64,000 nucleotides of DNA from Bradyrhizobium elkanii USDA 76 (GCF_023278185.1 NZ_CP066356.1:2162001-2226000); one strand, 5' to 3'. Positions 36,690 through 47,274 are shown, counted from the first letter of the stretch. The notes: generated by a model not told the origin, from the letters alone. Made by a program: numbers and translations.

Positions 36690-37825
36690 GCGTCACACTG
36701 CAGAATGTCACGCGAACCGTGGACGGCATTCCGACCATCCGCGATGTGTCGCTGACGCTGGAGCGTGGCACGCTGAGCGTGCTGCTCGGGCCGACGCTGT
36801 CGGGCAAGACCTCGATCATGCGGCTGCTCGCCGGCCTCGACAAGCCGACCACCGGCCGCGTGCTGGTCGACGGCAAGGACGTCACCGGCGCCGACGTGCG
36901 GCAGCGTTCGGTCGCGATGGTCTATCAGCAGTTCATCAACTATCCCTCGCTGACGGTCTACGAGAACATCGCCTCGCCGCTGCGCGTGCAGGGCAAGCCG
37001 CGCGCCGAGATCGAGCGGCGGGTGGCGGAAGCGGCCAGCCTGTTGCGGCTCGAGCCGTTCCTGAAGCGCACGCCGCTGCAACTCTCCGGCGGCCAGCAGC
37101 AGCGCACCGCGATCGCGCGGGCGCTGGTCAAGGGCGCCGACCTCGTGCTGCTCGACGAGCCGCTCGCCAATCTCGACTACAAGCTGCGCGAGGAGCTGCG
37201 TGCCGAGCTGCCGCGCATCTTCGAGGCCTCCGGCGCGATCTTCGTCTACGCCACCACCGAACCGTCGGAAGCGCTGCTGCTCGGCGGCGACACGGTCTGC
37301 ATGTGGCAGGGCAAGGCGCTGCAAACCGGCGCGACGCCGAAGGTCTACCGCCATCCCGACACGCTGCGTGTCGCGCAGGTGTTCTCCGATCCGCCGCTCA
37401 ACATCATCGGCATCGAGAAGAAGGGCGCGCAAGTGATCTATGCCGGCGGCGAGCAGGCGCCCGCGGCCGGCCTCTATGCCAATCTGCCCGATGGCCGCTA
37501 CCGGACCGGCTTCCGCGCGCACCAGCTCGAGGTCGGGAATGTCGCGGCCGGCCGCCACAAATTTTCCGCCGCGGTGACGGTGACCGAGATCACCGGGTCG
37601 GAGAGCTTTGTGCATGTCCATGTCCACGGCTCGAACTGGGTCGCGGTGCTGCACGGCGTGCACGAATATGAACCCGGGCAGGTGCTCGACGCCGCGCTCG
37701 ATCCGGACAACATCTTCGTGTTCGACGCGGCCGACCGCCTTGTCGCGTCGCCCGCGACCGCGTTTTCGGGCAACGTGCATCGCAGTGCGCGTGCAGCAAA
37801 CGCGTCAGCCGGCAACGGCAAGTGA
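36686..37825 (+). CDS. glpS: Glycerol ABC importer ATPase GlpS
   Basis: A 379-residue CUT1-type ATPase with a C-terminal regulatory/TOBE-like domain. Walker A GPTLSGKT (35-42), Q-loop Q81, signature LSGGQ (133-137) and Walker B with D157-E158 are present. The switch His of the H-loop is missing: YATTEPSEA has T191 where YVTHDQxEA has His. GlpS pairs with GlpT, whose defects are complementary. In Rhizobium leguminosarum this operon was shown to serve glycerol uptake. Confidence 0.92.
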   Translation: MSVTLQNVTRTVDGIPTIRDVSLTLERGTLSVLLGPTLSGKTSIMRLLAGLDKPTTGRVLVDGKDVTGADVRQRSVAMVYQQFINYPSLTVYENIASPLRVQGKPRAEIERRVAEAASLLRLEPFLKRTPLQLSGGQQQRTAIARALVKGADLVLLDEPLANLDYKLREELRAELPRIFEASGAIFVYATTEPSEALLLGGDTVCMWQGKALQTGATPKVYRHPDTLRVAQVFSDPPLNIIGIEKKGAQVIYAGGEQAPAAGLYANLPDGRYRTGFRAHQLEVGNVAAGRHKFSAAVTVTEITGSESFVHVHVHGSNWVAVLHGVHEYEPGQVLDAALDPDNIFVFDAADRLVASPATAFSGNVHRSARAANASAGNGK

Positions 37826-37837
37826 GGGAGATGCTTC

Positions 37838-38922
37838 ATGGCCCGCATTGACCTCGTCGATCTCGCGCACTCCTACGGCGGCAACGACGCGCCGCAGGAA
37901 TCCTTTGCGCTGAAGCCGGTCACCATGACCTGGCGGCAGGGCGGCGCCTACGCGCTGCTCGGGCCGTCCGGCTGCGGCAAGACCACGCTGCTCAACCTGA
38001 TCTCCGGCATCGTGACGCCGTCGCGCGGAAAGATCCTGTTCGACGGCCGTGACATCACGCCGCTGTCGACGCAGAAGCGCAACATCGCGCAGGTGTTCCA
38101 GTTCCCGGTGATCTACGACACCATGACGGTCGGCCAGAACCTGGCCTTCCCGCTGAAGAATCGCGGCGTCGCCAAGGCCGAGGTCGACGCGCGGGTCAGG
38201 CAGATCGCCGACCTGCTCGACCTCACGCCCTATCTCAAGCGCAAGGCGACGCGGCTCACCGCCGACGCCAAGCAGAAGATCTCGCTCGGCCGCGGCCTGG
38301 TGCGCTCCGACGTCGCGGCCGTCCTGTTCGACGAACCGCTGACGGTGATCGATCCCGAGCTGAAATGGCAGCTGCGCTCCAAGCTGAAGGCGCTGCATCG
38401 CGAGCTCGACCTCACGATGATCTACGTCACCCACGACCAGACCGAGGCGCTGACCTTCGCCGACACCGTCGTCGTGATGCATGACGGCCGCGTGGTGCAG
38501 AGCGGCACGCCGGCCGAATTGTTCGACAAGCCGGCGCACACCTTCGTCGGCTATTTCATCGGCTCGCCCGGCATGAACATTGTGCCCGCCGAGGTCAGTG
38601 GTCACGAGGCGCGGATCGACGGCCATGTCATCGGCCTGCATCGAAACTATGGTGTGCTGCCTGCGGGCAAGAAGATCGAGATCGGCGTGCGGCCGGAATT
38701 CGTCGATGTCGCGGCACCGGCGTCAGGGTTGCTGTCGGCCACCATCGAGCGGATCGACGATCTCGGCCGCATCCAGTTCGCCCGCGTGCGGGTTGGCGAT
38801 ACCAAATTCGCCGCGCGCGTGCCGCCGGGCTTCTCGGTCTCCGGCAACACCGCCGGGCTGATCTTCAATCCCGCGCATGTCCACGTCTATGCCGACAGCC
38901 ATTTGGTGGAGGGGGTCGCCTG

Positions 38923-38923
<1 letters not shown>
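37838..38923 (+). CDS. glpT: Glycerol ABC importer ATPase GlpT (degenerate signature)
   Basis: A 361-residue ATPase with Walker A GPSGCGKT (42-49), Walker B with D165-E166 and an intact H-loop H199 (YVTHDQTEA). The LSGGQ signature is lost: the aligned residues 140-144 read LTADA, followed by KQK. The D-loop is also unusual (TVIDPE). It therefore keeps the parts that bind and switch ATP but not the part that completes the partner's site. One-base overlap with glpP (TGATG). The rhizobial name GlpT is unrelated to the E. coli glycerol-3-phosphate antiporter. Confidence 0.92.
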
Positions 38924-39824
<901 letters not shown>

Positions 39825-39825
<1 letters not shown>

Positions 39826-40631
39826 TGCATTCGATCCCCGGCCGCCGCCTGATCATGGCGCTGTTCCTGATCTTCCTGCTGTTGCCGATCTACTGGCTCG
39901 TCAACATGAGCTTCAAGACCAACGCCGAGATCGTCTCGACGATGACGCTGTGGCCGCACACGCCGACGCTGCAGCACTACAAGCGCATCTTCACCGACGA
40001 GAGCTGGTATTCCGGCTACATCAATTCGCTCGAATACGTCGTGCTCAACACCATCATCTCGATCGCGGTGGCGCTGCCGGCGGCCTATGCGTTCTCGCGC
40101 TACCGCTTCCTTGGCGACAAGCACCTGTTCTTCTGGCTGCTGTCGAACCGCATGGCGCCGGCGGCGGTCTACGCGCTGCCGTTCTTCAACCTCTATTCGG
40201 CGATCGACCTGTTCGATACGCCGTGGGCGGTCGCGCTCGCGCACTGCATCTTCAATGTGCCGCTGGCGGTGTGGATCCTCGAAGGCTTCGTCTCCGGCGT
40301 GCCGCGCGAGATCGACGAGACCGCGTTCCTCGATGGCTATTCGTTCCCGCGCTTCTTCATCAAGATCCTGGTGCCGCTCATCGCAAGCGGCATCGGCGTC
40401 GCCGCCTTCTTCTGCTTCATGTTCTCCTGGGTCGAGCTGCTGCTCGCGCGCACGCTGACCTCGGTGCAGGCCAAGCCGATCGCGGCGATCATGACGCGCA
40501 CGGTCTCGGCGGCCGGCATGGACTGGGGCCTGCTCGCCGCCGCCGGCGTGCTCACCATCATTCCGGGCGCGCTGGTGATCTGGTTCGTCCGCAACTACAT
40601 CGCGCGCGGCTTCGCGCTCGGCCGGGTCTAG
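39825..40631 (+). CDS. glpQ: Glycerol ABC importer permease GlpQ
   Basis: A 268-residue MalG-type permease. The EAA loop is EIDETAFLDGYSFPRFFIKILVPL, and the C-terminal FVRNYIARGFALGRV is typical of the MalG side. The ATG at 39825 overlaps the glpP stop (TGATG). In the rhizobial system this name is unrelated to the glycerophosphodiesterase GlpQ of E. coli. Confidence 0.93.
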
Positions 40632-40640
40632 GAGGCGATC

Positions 40641-40967
40641 ATGGAATCCATCGCATGGATGGCCTGGACGCTGCCGACCGCGATCTTCTTCGTGCTGCTG
40701 GCCTCGACGCTCGGCGTGATGACCTGGCTCGCGGCTGTCTATCCCGAGGCCGAGCGGGTCGGCGTGCTGCGCATCCCGACCACGCGCGGCGATCGTTTGT
40801 TCATTTCGCTGGTGCTGGCGGCGGTGATCCACCTGGTGTGGATCGGCCTCGTCGGCACCGATCCGATCCTCACCCTGCCGATCGGCGAGGGCGTGGAAAT
40901 TTCGAGCCTGTGGCTCGCAACGCTGATTTCGCTTCTTTCAGCCGTGGCGATCTTTCGCACCGTCTGA
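40641..40967 (+). CDS. glpU: Small membrane protein GlpU (DUF2160)
   Basis: A 108-residue protein with three hydrophobic helices (about residues 8-31, 53-71 and 87-105) and the DUF2160 pattern LGVMTWLAAVYPEAERVGVLRIPTTRGDRLFISL. It is always found in this operon type between permease and binding protein; its role is unknown. AGGAGGCG lies just upstream. Confidence 0.88.
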   Translation: MESIAWMAWTLPTAIFFVLLASTLGVMTWLAAVYPEAERVGVLRIPTTRGDRLFISLVLAAVIHLVWIGLVGTDPILTLPIGEGVEISSLWLATLISLLSAVAIFRTV

Positions 40968-41043
40968 CGAAAGCGAAGAAGAGCAGATCCGGGGTCTACC
41001 CGGGCCTGGGGTTTTGTTTGTCGCTGCAACCGGAGGAATCATA

Positions 41044-42825
41044 ATGCGACATTTGAGAACGACAAAGGATAGTCTTTTGACTATGACCAGCGCCGCCGCG
41101 CTGATCGCAGCCTCGCTCGCGGTCGCCACGCCGGCCCGCGCCGCCGACGATGCCGTGATCCAGAAGTGGATCGCGGAATTCCAGCCCTCGACGCTGTCGA
41201 AGGAAGACCAGAAGAAGGAGCTCGAGTGGTTCGCCAAGGCCGCCGAACCCTTCAAGGGCATGGAGATCAACGTCGTCTCGGAAACGATCACGACGCACGA
41301 ATATGAATCGCAGACGCTGGCCAAGGCGTTCTCCGAACTGACCGGCATCAAGCTCAAGCACGACATCATCCAGGAAGGTGACGTCGTCGAGAAGCTGCAG
41401 ACCCAGATGCAGTCGGGCAAGAACGTCTATGACGGCTGGATCAACGACTCCGACCTGATCGGCACCCACTTCCGCTACGGCCAGACCATCATCCTGTCGG
41501 ACTACATGAAGGGTGAGGGCAAGGACGTCACCGACCCGATGCTCGACGTCGACGACTTCATCGGCAAGTCGTTCACCACGGCGCCGGACGGCAAGCTCTA
41601 CCAGCTGCCCGACCAGCAGTTCGCGAATCTCTATTGGTTCCGCTATGACTGGTTCACCAACCCCGAGTACAAGGCCAAGTTCAAGGCCAAGTATGGCTAT
41701 GAGCTCGGCGTGCCCGTGAACTGGTCGGCCTATGAGGATATCGCCGAGTTCTTCACCAACGACATCAAGGAGATCAACGGCGTCAAGATCTACGGCCATA
41801 TGGACTATGGCAAGAAGGATCCCTCGCTCGGCTGGCGGTTCACCGACGCCTGGCTGTCGATGGCCGGCAACGGCGACAAGGGTATCCCGAACGGCCTGCC
41901 GGTCGACGAGTGGGGCATCCGCATGGAAGGCTGCCGCCCGGTCGGCTCCTCGGTCGAGCGTGGTGGCGACACCAACGGCCCGGCCGCGGTCTACTCGATC
42001 ACCAAATATCTCGACTGGCTGAAGAAGTATGCCCCGCCGCAGGCCCAGGGCATGACCTTCTCGGAAGCAGGTCCGGTGCCGGCGCAGGGCAACATCGCCC
42101 AGCAGATGTTCTGGTACACCGCCTTCACCGCCGACATGGTGAAGCCGGGCATCGCCGTGATGAACGCGGACGGTACGCCGAAGTGGCGTATGGCTCCGTC
42201 GCCGCACGGCGCTTACTGGAAGGAAGGCATGAAGCTCGGCTATCAGGACGCCGGCTCCGTGACGCTCCTGAAGTCGACCCCGCCGGATCGCCGCAAGGCA
42301 GCCTGGCTCTATCTGCAGTTCATCATCTCCAAGTCGGTGTCGCTGAAGAAGAGCCATGTCGGTCTCACCTTCATCCGTGAGTCCGATATCTGGGACAAGT
42401 CGTTCACCGAGCGTGCGCCGAAGCTCGGCGGCCTGATCGAGTTCTACCGCTCGCCCGCGCGCGTGCAGTGGACTCCGACCGGCAACAACGTGCCCGACTA
42501 TCCGAAGCTCGCGCAGCTGTGGTGGCAGAACATCGGCGATGCGTCGTCCGGTACCAAGACGCCGCAGCAGGCGATGGACGCGCTGGCCGCGGCCCAGGAT
42601 TCGGTGATGGAGCGTCTTGAGAAGTCCGGTGTGCAGGGCGCCTGCGGACCGAAGCTGAACAAGAAGGAATCCGCCGAGTTCTGGTACAAGAAGGCCGAGA
42701 AGGACGGCACCATCGCTCCGCAGCGCAAGCTCGCGAACGAGAAGCCGAAGGGCGAGACGATCGACTACGACACGCTGATCAAGTCGTGGCCGGCCAACCC
42801 GCCGAAGCGCGCCGAAGCGAAGTAA
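41044..42825 (+). CDS. glpV: Glycerol ABC importer substrate-binding protein GlpV
   Basis: A 593-residue periplasmic binding protein, larger than usual for the family. Signal peptide MRHLRTTKDSLLTMTSAAAL.. ending ATPARA, then a type 1 extracellular solute-binding fold (EINVVSETITTHEYESQTLAKAF, SGKNVYDGWINDSDLIGTHFRYG). Start ATG 41044 has GGAGGA 8 bases upstream. It closes glpDSTPQUV; a strong terminator begins 33 bases after its stop codon. Confidence 0.93.
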   Translation: MRHLRTTKDSLLTMTSAAALIAASLAVATPARAADDAVIQKWIAEFQPSTLSKEDQKKELEWFAKAAEPFKGMEINVVSETITTHEYESQTLAKAFSELTGIKLKHDIIQEGDVVEKLQTQMQSGKNVYDGWINDSDLIGTHFRYGQTIILSDYMKGEGKDVTDPMLDVDDFIGKSFTTAPDGKLYQLPDQQFANLYWFRYDWFTNPEYKAKFKAKYGYELGVPVNWSAYEDIAEFFTNDIKEINGVKIYGHMDYGKKDPSLGWRFTDAWLSMAGNGDKGIPNGLPVDEWGIRMEGCRPVGSSVERGGDTNGPAAVYSITKYLDWLKKYAPPQAQGMTFSEAGPVPAQGNIAQQMFWYTAFTADMVKPGIAVMNADGTPKWRMAPSPHGAYWKEGMKLGYQDAGSVTLLKSTPPDRRKAAWLYLQFIISKSVSLKKSHVGLTFIRESDIWDKSFTERAPKLGGLIEFYRSPARVQWTPTGNNVPDYPKLAQLWWQNIGDASSGTKTPQQAMDALAAAQDSVMERLEKSGVQGACGPKLNKKESAEFWYKKAEKDGTIAPQRKLANEKPKGETIDYDTLIKSWPANPPKRAEAK

Positions 42826-42857
42826 GGCGTACCAGCCCACGCCATCCGAAGACGACG

Positions 42858-42890
42858 AAAGGCCGGGAGCGATCCCGGCCTTTTGGTTTT
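42858..42890 (+). terminator. Rho-independent terminator of the glp operon
   Basis: AAAGGCCGGGA, loop GCGA, TCCCGGCCTTT: an 11-bp perfect stem followed by TGGTTTT. The A-run before the stem makes it a weaker terminator for the opposite strand too. Confidence 0.9.
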
Positions 42891-42899
42891 CTCCGCTGT

Positions 42900-42998
42900 C
42901 ATCGCCCGGCTTGACCGGGCGATCCAGTACGCCGCGGCGTCGCGATCAATCGCTGGCGTCTCTGGAATACTGGATGCCCCGCCTTCGCGGGGCATGAC
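42900..42998. repeat. Dispersed intergenic repeat, family A copy 3
   Basis: CATCGCCCGGCTTGACCGGG, GATCCAGTAC, CGCCGCGGCG and GGATGCCCCGC..GCGGGGCATGAC as in the other copies; the middle segment is inverted (GTCTCTGGAATACTGG). Confidence 0.8.
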
Positions 42999-43013
42999 AG
43001 TCTTTGGTCCACC

Positions 43014-44117
43014 TTACTCCGCCGCCTCGGTCGCCTTCAGCGTCGGATAGTCGGTGTAGCCCTTGGCGCCGCCGCCGTAGAAGGTCGCCTTGTCCCACTC
43101 GTTGAGCGGCGCGCCGGCCTTGAGCCGCTCGACCAGGTCGGGGTTGGAGATGAACGGCTTGCCGAACGCGATCAGGTCGGCCGCGCCGGCCTCCAGCACT
43201 TTCTCCGCCAGCGCGAAGTCGTAGCCGTTGTTGGCGACATAGGCCTGCTTGAAGCGCTTGCGCAGCGAGGCGTAATCGAACGGCGCGATATCGCGCGGGC
43301 CGCCGGTCGCGCCCTCGACGACATGGAGATAGGTCAGCTTCAGCGCGCTGAGCTGGTCGACGATGTAGTCGAACAGCGCTTGCGGATTGGAGTCGGTGAT
43401 GTCGTTGGCCGGCGTCACCGGCGAGATCCGGATGCCGGTGCGATCGGCGCCGGCCACGATGGCGACCGCCTTGGACACGTCCAGCATCAGCTTGGCACGG
43501 TTCTCGATTCCGCCGCCATAAGCGTCGGTGCGCTTGTTGGTGCCGTCGCGGGCGAACTGGTCGAGCAAATAGCCGTTGGCGCCGTGGATCTCGACGCCGT
43601 CGAAGCCGGCCGCCAGCGCATTCGCCGTGCCGCGCTTGAAGTCCTCGATGATCCCCGGAATCTCCGACAGTTCGAGCGCGCGCGGCTCGGAGACATCGGC
43701 AAACGTGCCGTTGACGAAGGTCTTGGTCTTGGCCTTGATGGCGCTCGGCGCCACCGGTGCGCCGCCGTTCGGCTGCAGTGCGACATGCGAGATGCGTCCG
43801 ACATGCCAGAGCTGGATGAAGATGCGGCCGCCGCGCTCATGCACGCGATCGGTGACCTTGCGCCAGCCCTCGACCTGTTCCTTCGAATAGATGCCGGGCG
43901 TGTCCTGATAGCCCTGGCCCTGCTGCGAGACCTGGCTCGCCTCGGTGATCAGAAGGCCGGCGGAGGCGCGCTGGCCGTAATAGTCCACCGCGAGCGGGCT
44001 CGGCACCATGCCGGGCGGCACCGCGCGGTTGCGCGTCAGTGGCGCCATCACCAGGCGGTTCGGCAGCGTCAGCGGGCCGAGCTTGTAGGGCTCGAGAAGT
44101 TTGGTCGATTGGCTCAT
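43014..44117 (-). CDS. Old yellow enzyme family alkene reductase (NemA-like)
   Basis: A 367-residue FMN-dependent ene-reductase: LGPLTLPNRLVMAPLTRNRA at the N-terminus, QLWHVGRISH, the His/Asn pair in FDGVEIHGANGYLLDQF (H-x-x-N) and NRTDAYGG-like TNKRTDAYGGGIENR. It reduces activated C=C bonds or nitroesters with NAD(P)H. The start is ATG 44117; the open frame extends to 44237 but overlaps the SDR gene. Probably cotranscribed with the SDR gene 85 bases upstream. Confidence 0.93.
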   Translation of the reverse strand: MSQSTKLLEPYKLGPLTLPNRLVMAPLTRNRAVPPGMVPSPLAVDYYGQRASAGLLITEASQVSQQGQGYQDTPGIYSKEQVEGWRKVTDRVHERGGRIFIQLWHVGRISHVALQPNGGAPVAPSAIKAKTKTFVNGTFADVSEPRALELSEIPGIIEDFKRGTANALAAGFDGVEIHGANGYLLDQFARDGTNKRTDAYGGGIENRAKLMLDVSKAVAIVAGADRTGIRISPVTPANDITDSNPQALFDYIVDQLSALKLTYLHVVEGATGGPRDIAPFDYASLRKRFKQAYVANNGYDFALAEKVLEAGAADLIAFGKPFISNPDLVERLKAGAPLNEWDKATFYGGGAKGYTDYPTLKATEAAE

Positions 44118-44202
44118 GTAAATGTTCCAGAGAATGACTGATGGAGGAGAATTGTGCATTGCCGCGACGAGCGCAATGCCCGAGGCATTCGCGCTCCGCA
44201 GG

Positions 44203-45063
44203 CTAGCTGCGCACAATTCCGCCCATGTGGCCGGCATCGAGAAACAGGGTGTGCGCGTTCACGTAGGAGGATTCATTCGAAATCAGGAACAGCGCAGTAT
44301 AGGCGACCTCCCAGCCGGTGCCCTGACGGCCGAAAGGCACTGTCACGGCGCGGTCCGATCGCCTGCGGCTGGCGTCGCGGCCCATCGGCGTGTCCATGAA
44401 GCCGGGCGCGATCACATTGCAGCGAATGCCCTTGTCCTCGCCGGCCCGCGCGATCGCCCGCCCCAGCGCGATCTGCGCCGCCTTGGATGATTCATAGGCC
44501 GGGTTGCGGCCGCCGGCGCGCTGGCTCGCCATCGACGAGATCAGGATGATCGCGCCGCCCGGCGCCATCACCTCCAGCGCTTTCTGCGCGAACAGCATGT
44601 GGCTGCGCACATTGACGGCATAGTCGCGGTCCCAGGCTTCGGCGGTCATCTTGGGCAGTGACAGGCCGGAGGAGATGCCGACATTGAGCGCCAGCCCATC
44701 GAGCCCGCCGAGCCTTTGCGCGCAGCGTTCGACCGCGGGCACGATCGCCGCGACGTCGGAGACATCGACCACATCGGTGAAGGCCTTGCCGCCTTCCTTG
44801 GTGATCTGCGCGACGGTGTCGTCGGCCGCGTCCTTGTTGACGTCGAGGCAGGCGACCGACGCGCCCTCGCGCGCGAACAGCACGCTCATGGCGCGGCCAT
44901 TGCCGATCGGCGGCGCTTCATCGACGGTTGTGCGCTGTCCCGCGCCGACCACGATGATGCGCCGCCCGGCGAGGCGGCTGTGGTTCTTCGCCAGCCCCAG
45001 CGCTTCGGCATGCAGCGAGGCGGACGGATCGATGGCTTTCGGTGCGTGGGTTGTGGTCGACAT
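44203..45063 (-). CDS. Short-chain dehydrogenase/reductase with insertion in the glycine motif
   Basis: A 286-residue SDR. The catalytic set is S176/S177, Y190 and K194 (YESSK), with NVG and a DVSD acidic motif. The cofactor motif is split: VVGAG (40-42) is separated from IGNGRA (53-58) by about ten residues (QRTTVDEAPP) where most SDRs have TGxxxGxG directly. This layout occurs in an SDR subgroup I have seen in rhizobia, so it is probably functional. Substrate unknown. First gene of an SDR-OYE pair. Confidence 0.88.
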   Translation of the reverse strand: MSTTTHAPKAIDPSASLHAEALGLAKNHSRLAGRRIIVVGAGQRTTVDEAPPIGNGRAMSVLFAREGASVACLDVNKDAADDTVAQITKEGGKAFTDVVDVSDVAAIVPAVERCAQRLGGLDGLALNVGISSGLSLPKMTAEAWDRDYAVNVRSHMLFAQKALEVMAPGGAIILISSMASQRAGGRNPAYESSKAAQIALGRAIARAGEDKGIRCNVIAPGFMDTPMGRDASRRRSDRAVTVPFGRQGTGWEVAYTALFLISNESSYVNAHTLFLDAGHMGGIVRS

Positions 45064-45171
45064 GGCGTGCTCCCTGACGTCTTGTTGTTGTCAGGGAGCA
45101 GTAGCACGGGCGAGGGCGTGAAGCGAAAATCCCGTCGCGGGGAATATCGATCACCCCGACCCTTGTAAGTC

Positions 45172-45268
45172 CTCATCCTGAGGAGCCGCGAAGCGGCGTC
45201 TCGAAGGATGCGGCCCGAGTGGAGCCTCATGGTTCGAGACGCGCGAAGACGCGCTCCTCACCATGAGG
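45172..45268. repeat. Dispersed intergenic repeat, family C copy 2
   Basis: CTCATCCTGAGGAGC.. pairs with ..GCTCCTCACCATGAGG, enclosing CGTCTCGAAGGATGCGGCC. Lies in the gap between two leftward genes. Confidence 0.75.
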
Positions 45269-45279
45269 GACGAAGCGCG

Positions 45280-45783
45280 TCAGCTCACGCCGAGGAAATC
45301 ACGCTTGCCGATCTCGACACCATTGTGGCGCAGGATGTCGTGTGCGGTCACGGCGTGGAAGTAGAAGTTCGGGAACGAGAACGCGCTGAGGAATTGCTGG
45401 CCCTTCAGGGTCATGGTGCGATCGGGACCGATCGGGAAGGTGACGTCCCTGGCGTCGGCGCCGTCGAACTGCGCCGGCTTGAACGACTTCACATAGTCGA
45501 TGGTCTTGGCGAGCCGCTGCTTCAGTTCACCGAAGCTCTTCTCGGTGTCGGGCGTTGACGGCACCTCGCTATGGGTCAGTCGCGCACAGCCCCGTGCGGC
45601 GTGATCGCAGACCAGCTGCACCTGCTTGGTCAGCGGCAGCATGTCGGGATAGAGCCGCGATCCCAGTAGCACCTCGGGCGCGATCTTCTTCGCCTCGCAA
45701 TGCGCCTCGGCCTTGGTCAGCTCGCCGGTGAGGCTGTTGAGGATCTGCAGGTAGGCGGGGACGACGGCGTCATGAAAGGACAT
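45280..45783 (-). CDS. DUF1993 family protein
   Basis: A 167-residue protein of the DUF1993 family, predicted four-helix bundle related to DinB: YLQILNSLTGELTKAEAHCEAKKI, SRLYPDMLPLTKQVQLVCDHA and FYFHAVTAHDILRHNGVEIGKRDFLG. Biochemical role unknown. ATG 45783 has AGGGAGC about 5 bases upstream; a longer in-frame start at 45882 has nothing to recommend it. Confidence 0.87.
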   Translation of the reverse strand: MSFHDAVVPAYLQILNSLTGELTKAEAHCEAKKIAPEVLLGSRLYPDMLPLTKQVQLVCDHAARGCARLTHSEVPSTPDTEKSFGELKQRLAKTIDYVKSFKPAQFDGADARDVTFPIGPDRTMTLKGQQFLSAFSFPNFYFHAVTAHDILRHNGVEIGKRDFLGVS

Positions 45784-45986
45784 GTGATGCTCCCTGTTCT
45801 GATGAAATCCGGATGTTGCCGAACGGCGATGCTGCAAATGGGGCGGCAAGGGGAAGAATACAACTGCGGGCGGCTGTAACACTTGGTCAAATGTTCTGTA
45901 TGCGACCTCCGAAGCCCGTCATCCCGAGATCTGCTGGTCGGTTGACCGGTCGCCAGTGCCGTCAAGAGGGATCACGATCCTCGCCA

Positions 45987-46000
45987 TTGATGAGGATCAA
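45987..46000. promoter_or_regulatory. Perfect FNR/FixK-type box
   Basis: TTGAT-GAGG-ATCAA matches the FNR/FixK consensus TTGAT-N4-ATCAA at all ten positions. It lies in the 340-base gap between divergent genes: 124 bases before the SbmA/BacA-like start and 204 bases before the DUF1993 start. It also overlaps an inverted repeat GATCCTC/GAGGATC (45977-45983, 45992-45998). The rest of the gap shows no gene. Confidence 0.7.
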
Positions 46001-46123
46001 TAGGACGGCGGGCTTGGGGCGGCAGATTGACCGAACCGATGATCGTTCAGGCAAAGGTCCGGATACGCGGGTATCCGGCATGATCAACGCCAACACCGGT
46101 CGACGACGATCGACCTCGAGCCA

Positions 46124-47209
46124 ATGCTGACAAGGACCCGTTTCGCTCCGGAAGAGAAGCAGCTGCTGCTTCGCTTCTGGCAGAGCGCCTCCGGATATTG
46201 GCGAGGCTCATCGGGCTGGCTCGGCTGGTTTCTGGTGGTCCTGCTGATCGCGAACGTCATCCTGCAACTTCTGACCCAATACGGATTGAACTTCTGGAAC
46301 CGCGACTTCTTTAATGCGGTTGAACAAAAAAATCAGCCGGAGCTCATCCATCAGGCGTTGCGGTTTGTTCCGCTCGCGGGGGCCAGCATCGCACTGGACG
46401 TAAGCTCGGTGTGGGTACGCATGACCTTGCAGCGCTCATGGCGCGCGTGGTTGAGCAGCCGACTCTACGACTACTGGCTCAAGGATGACCGCTACAAGAG
46501 GCTGCGCTTCATACCAGGAGACAGCGAGGCTCCCGAGTATCGCATCGCTGAAGATGCCAAGGTTGCAACCGACCTGCCGATCGACCTCGCGGTCGGCCTG
46601 CTGCAGTCGCTGCTCACGATCGCAACCTTCATTGGCGTGCTCTGGTCGGTGGGCGGCGGATTGACAATTCATGTTGGCGGCTTCGCCCTGCTTGTTCCCG
46701 GCTACCTCGTGGTTGCGGTGATCGCGTATTCGTCACTGCTCGCGACCTTTATTTGGCTGGCTGCCGGTCGACTGACCCGCGTCATCGAAGAAAACAAGCG
46801 CATGGAAGCCGAACTGAGGGCGATCGGGACGCATCTACGGGAGAGCGGCGAAGGAAAGGTGACGCTTGCGGCCAACACAGATGGCCGACATGTCATCGGC
46901 GCGGCCCTGAAGGCCGTGATCCACGTCTGGCGCATCTATTGCTGGCAACTGATGCGAATGACGCTCGTGACCTATACCAGTCTTCTGATCACCCCGGTCA
47001 TCGGCCTTCTGCTGTGCCTTCCAAAGTATCTCGCCGGCATGATGACGCTCGGCGAAGTGGTCCAGGCGTCGGCTGCGTTCGTTGTCGTGCAGACCGCGTT
47101 CAATTGGTTTACGGACAATTATGCCAAGCTCGCAGAGTGGGCCGCTTCGGCGAACAGGGTCGCATCACTCCTGCTCGCATTGGACCAGGATCAGCCGCCC
47201 ACGCCATGA
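46124..47209 (+). CDS. SbmA/BacA-like transporter membrane domain, without ATPase
   Basis: A 361-residue protein with about six hydrophobic helices and the ABC_membrane_2/SbmA-BacA signature: TQYGLNFWNRDFFNAVEQKN, RSWRAWLSSRLYDYWLKDDRYKRL, EAPEYRIAEDAKVATDLP and WFTDNYAKLAEWAASANRVASLL. In YddA- or BclA-type relatives a nucleotide-binding domain follows this point; here the protein stops 11 residues later and no ATPase remnant follows. BacA proteins import peptides and act without an ATPase, driven by the proton gradient. Whether this one is a BacA-type transporter or a truncated BclA-type one is open. Confidence 0.85.
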   Translation: MLTRTRFAPEEKQLLLRFWQSASGYWRGSSGWLGWFLVVLLIANVILQLLTQYGLNFWNRDFFNAVEQKNQPELIHQALRFVPLAGASIALDVSSVWVRMTLQRSWRAWLSSRLYDYWLKDDRYKRLRFIPGDSEAPEYRIAEDAKVATDLPIDLAVGLLQSLLTIATFIGVLWSVGGGLTIHVGGFALLVPGYLVVAVIAYSSLLATFIWLAAGRLTRVIEENKRMEAELRAIGTHLRESGEGKVTLAANTDGRHVIGAALKAVIHVWRIYCWQLMRMTLVTYTSLLITPVIGLLLCLPKYLAGMMTLGEVVQASAAFVVVQTAFNWFTDNYAKLAEWAASANRVASLLLALDQDQPPTP

Positions 47210-47274
47210 GGCGACACTTGCGGCTCACCCGCGCATCTGACGTCACAGCGCGCTGAGACGGTTACGATGATATT

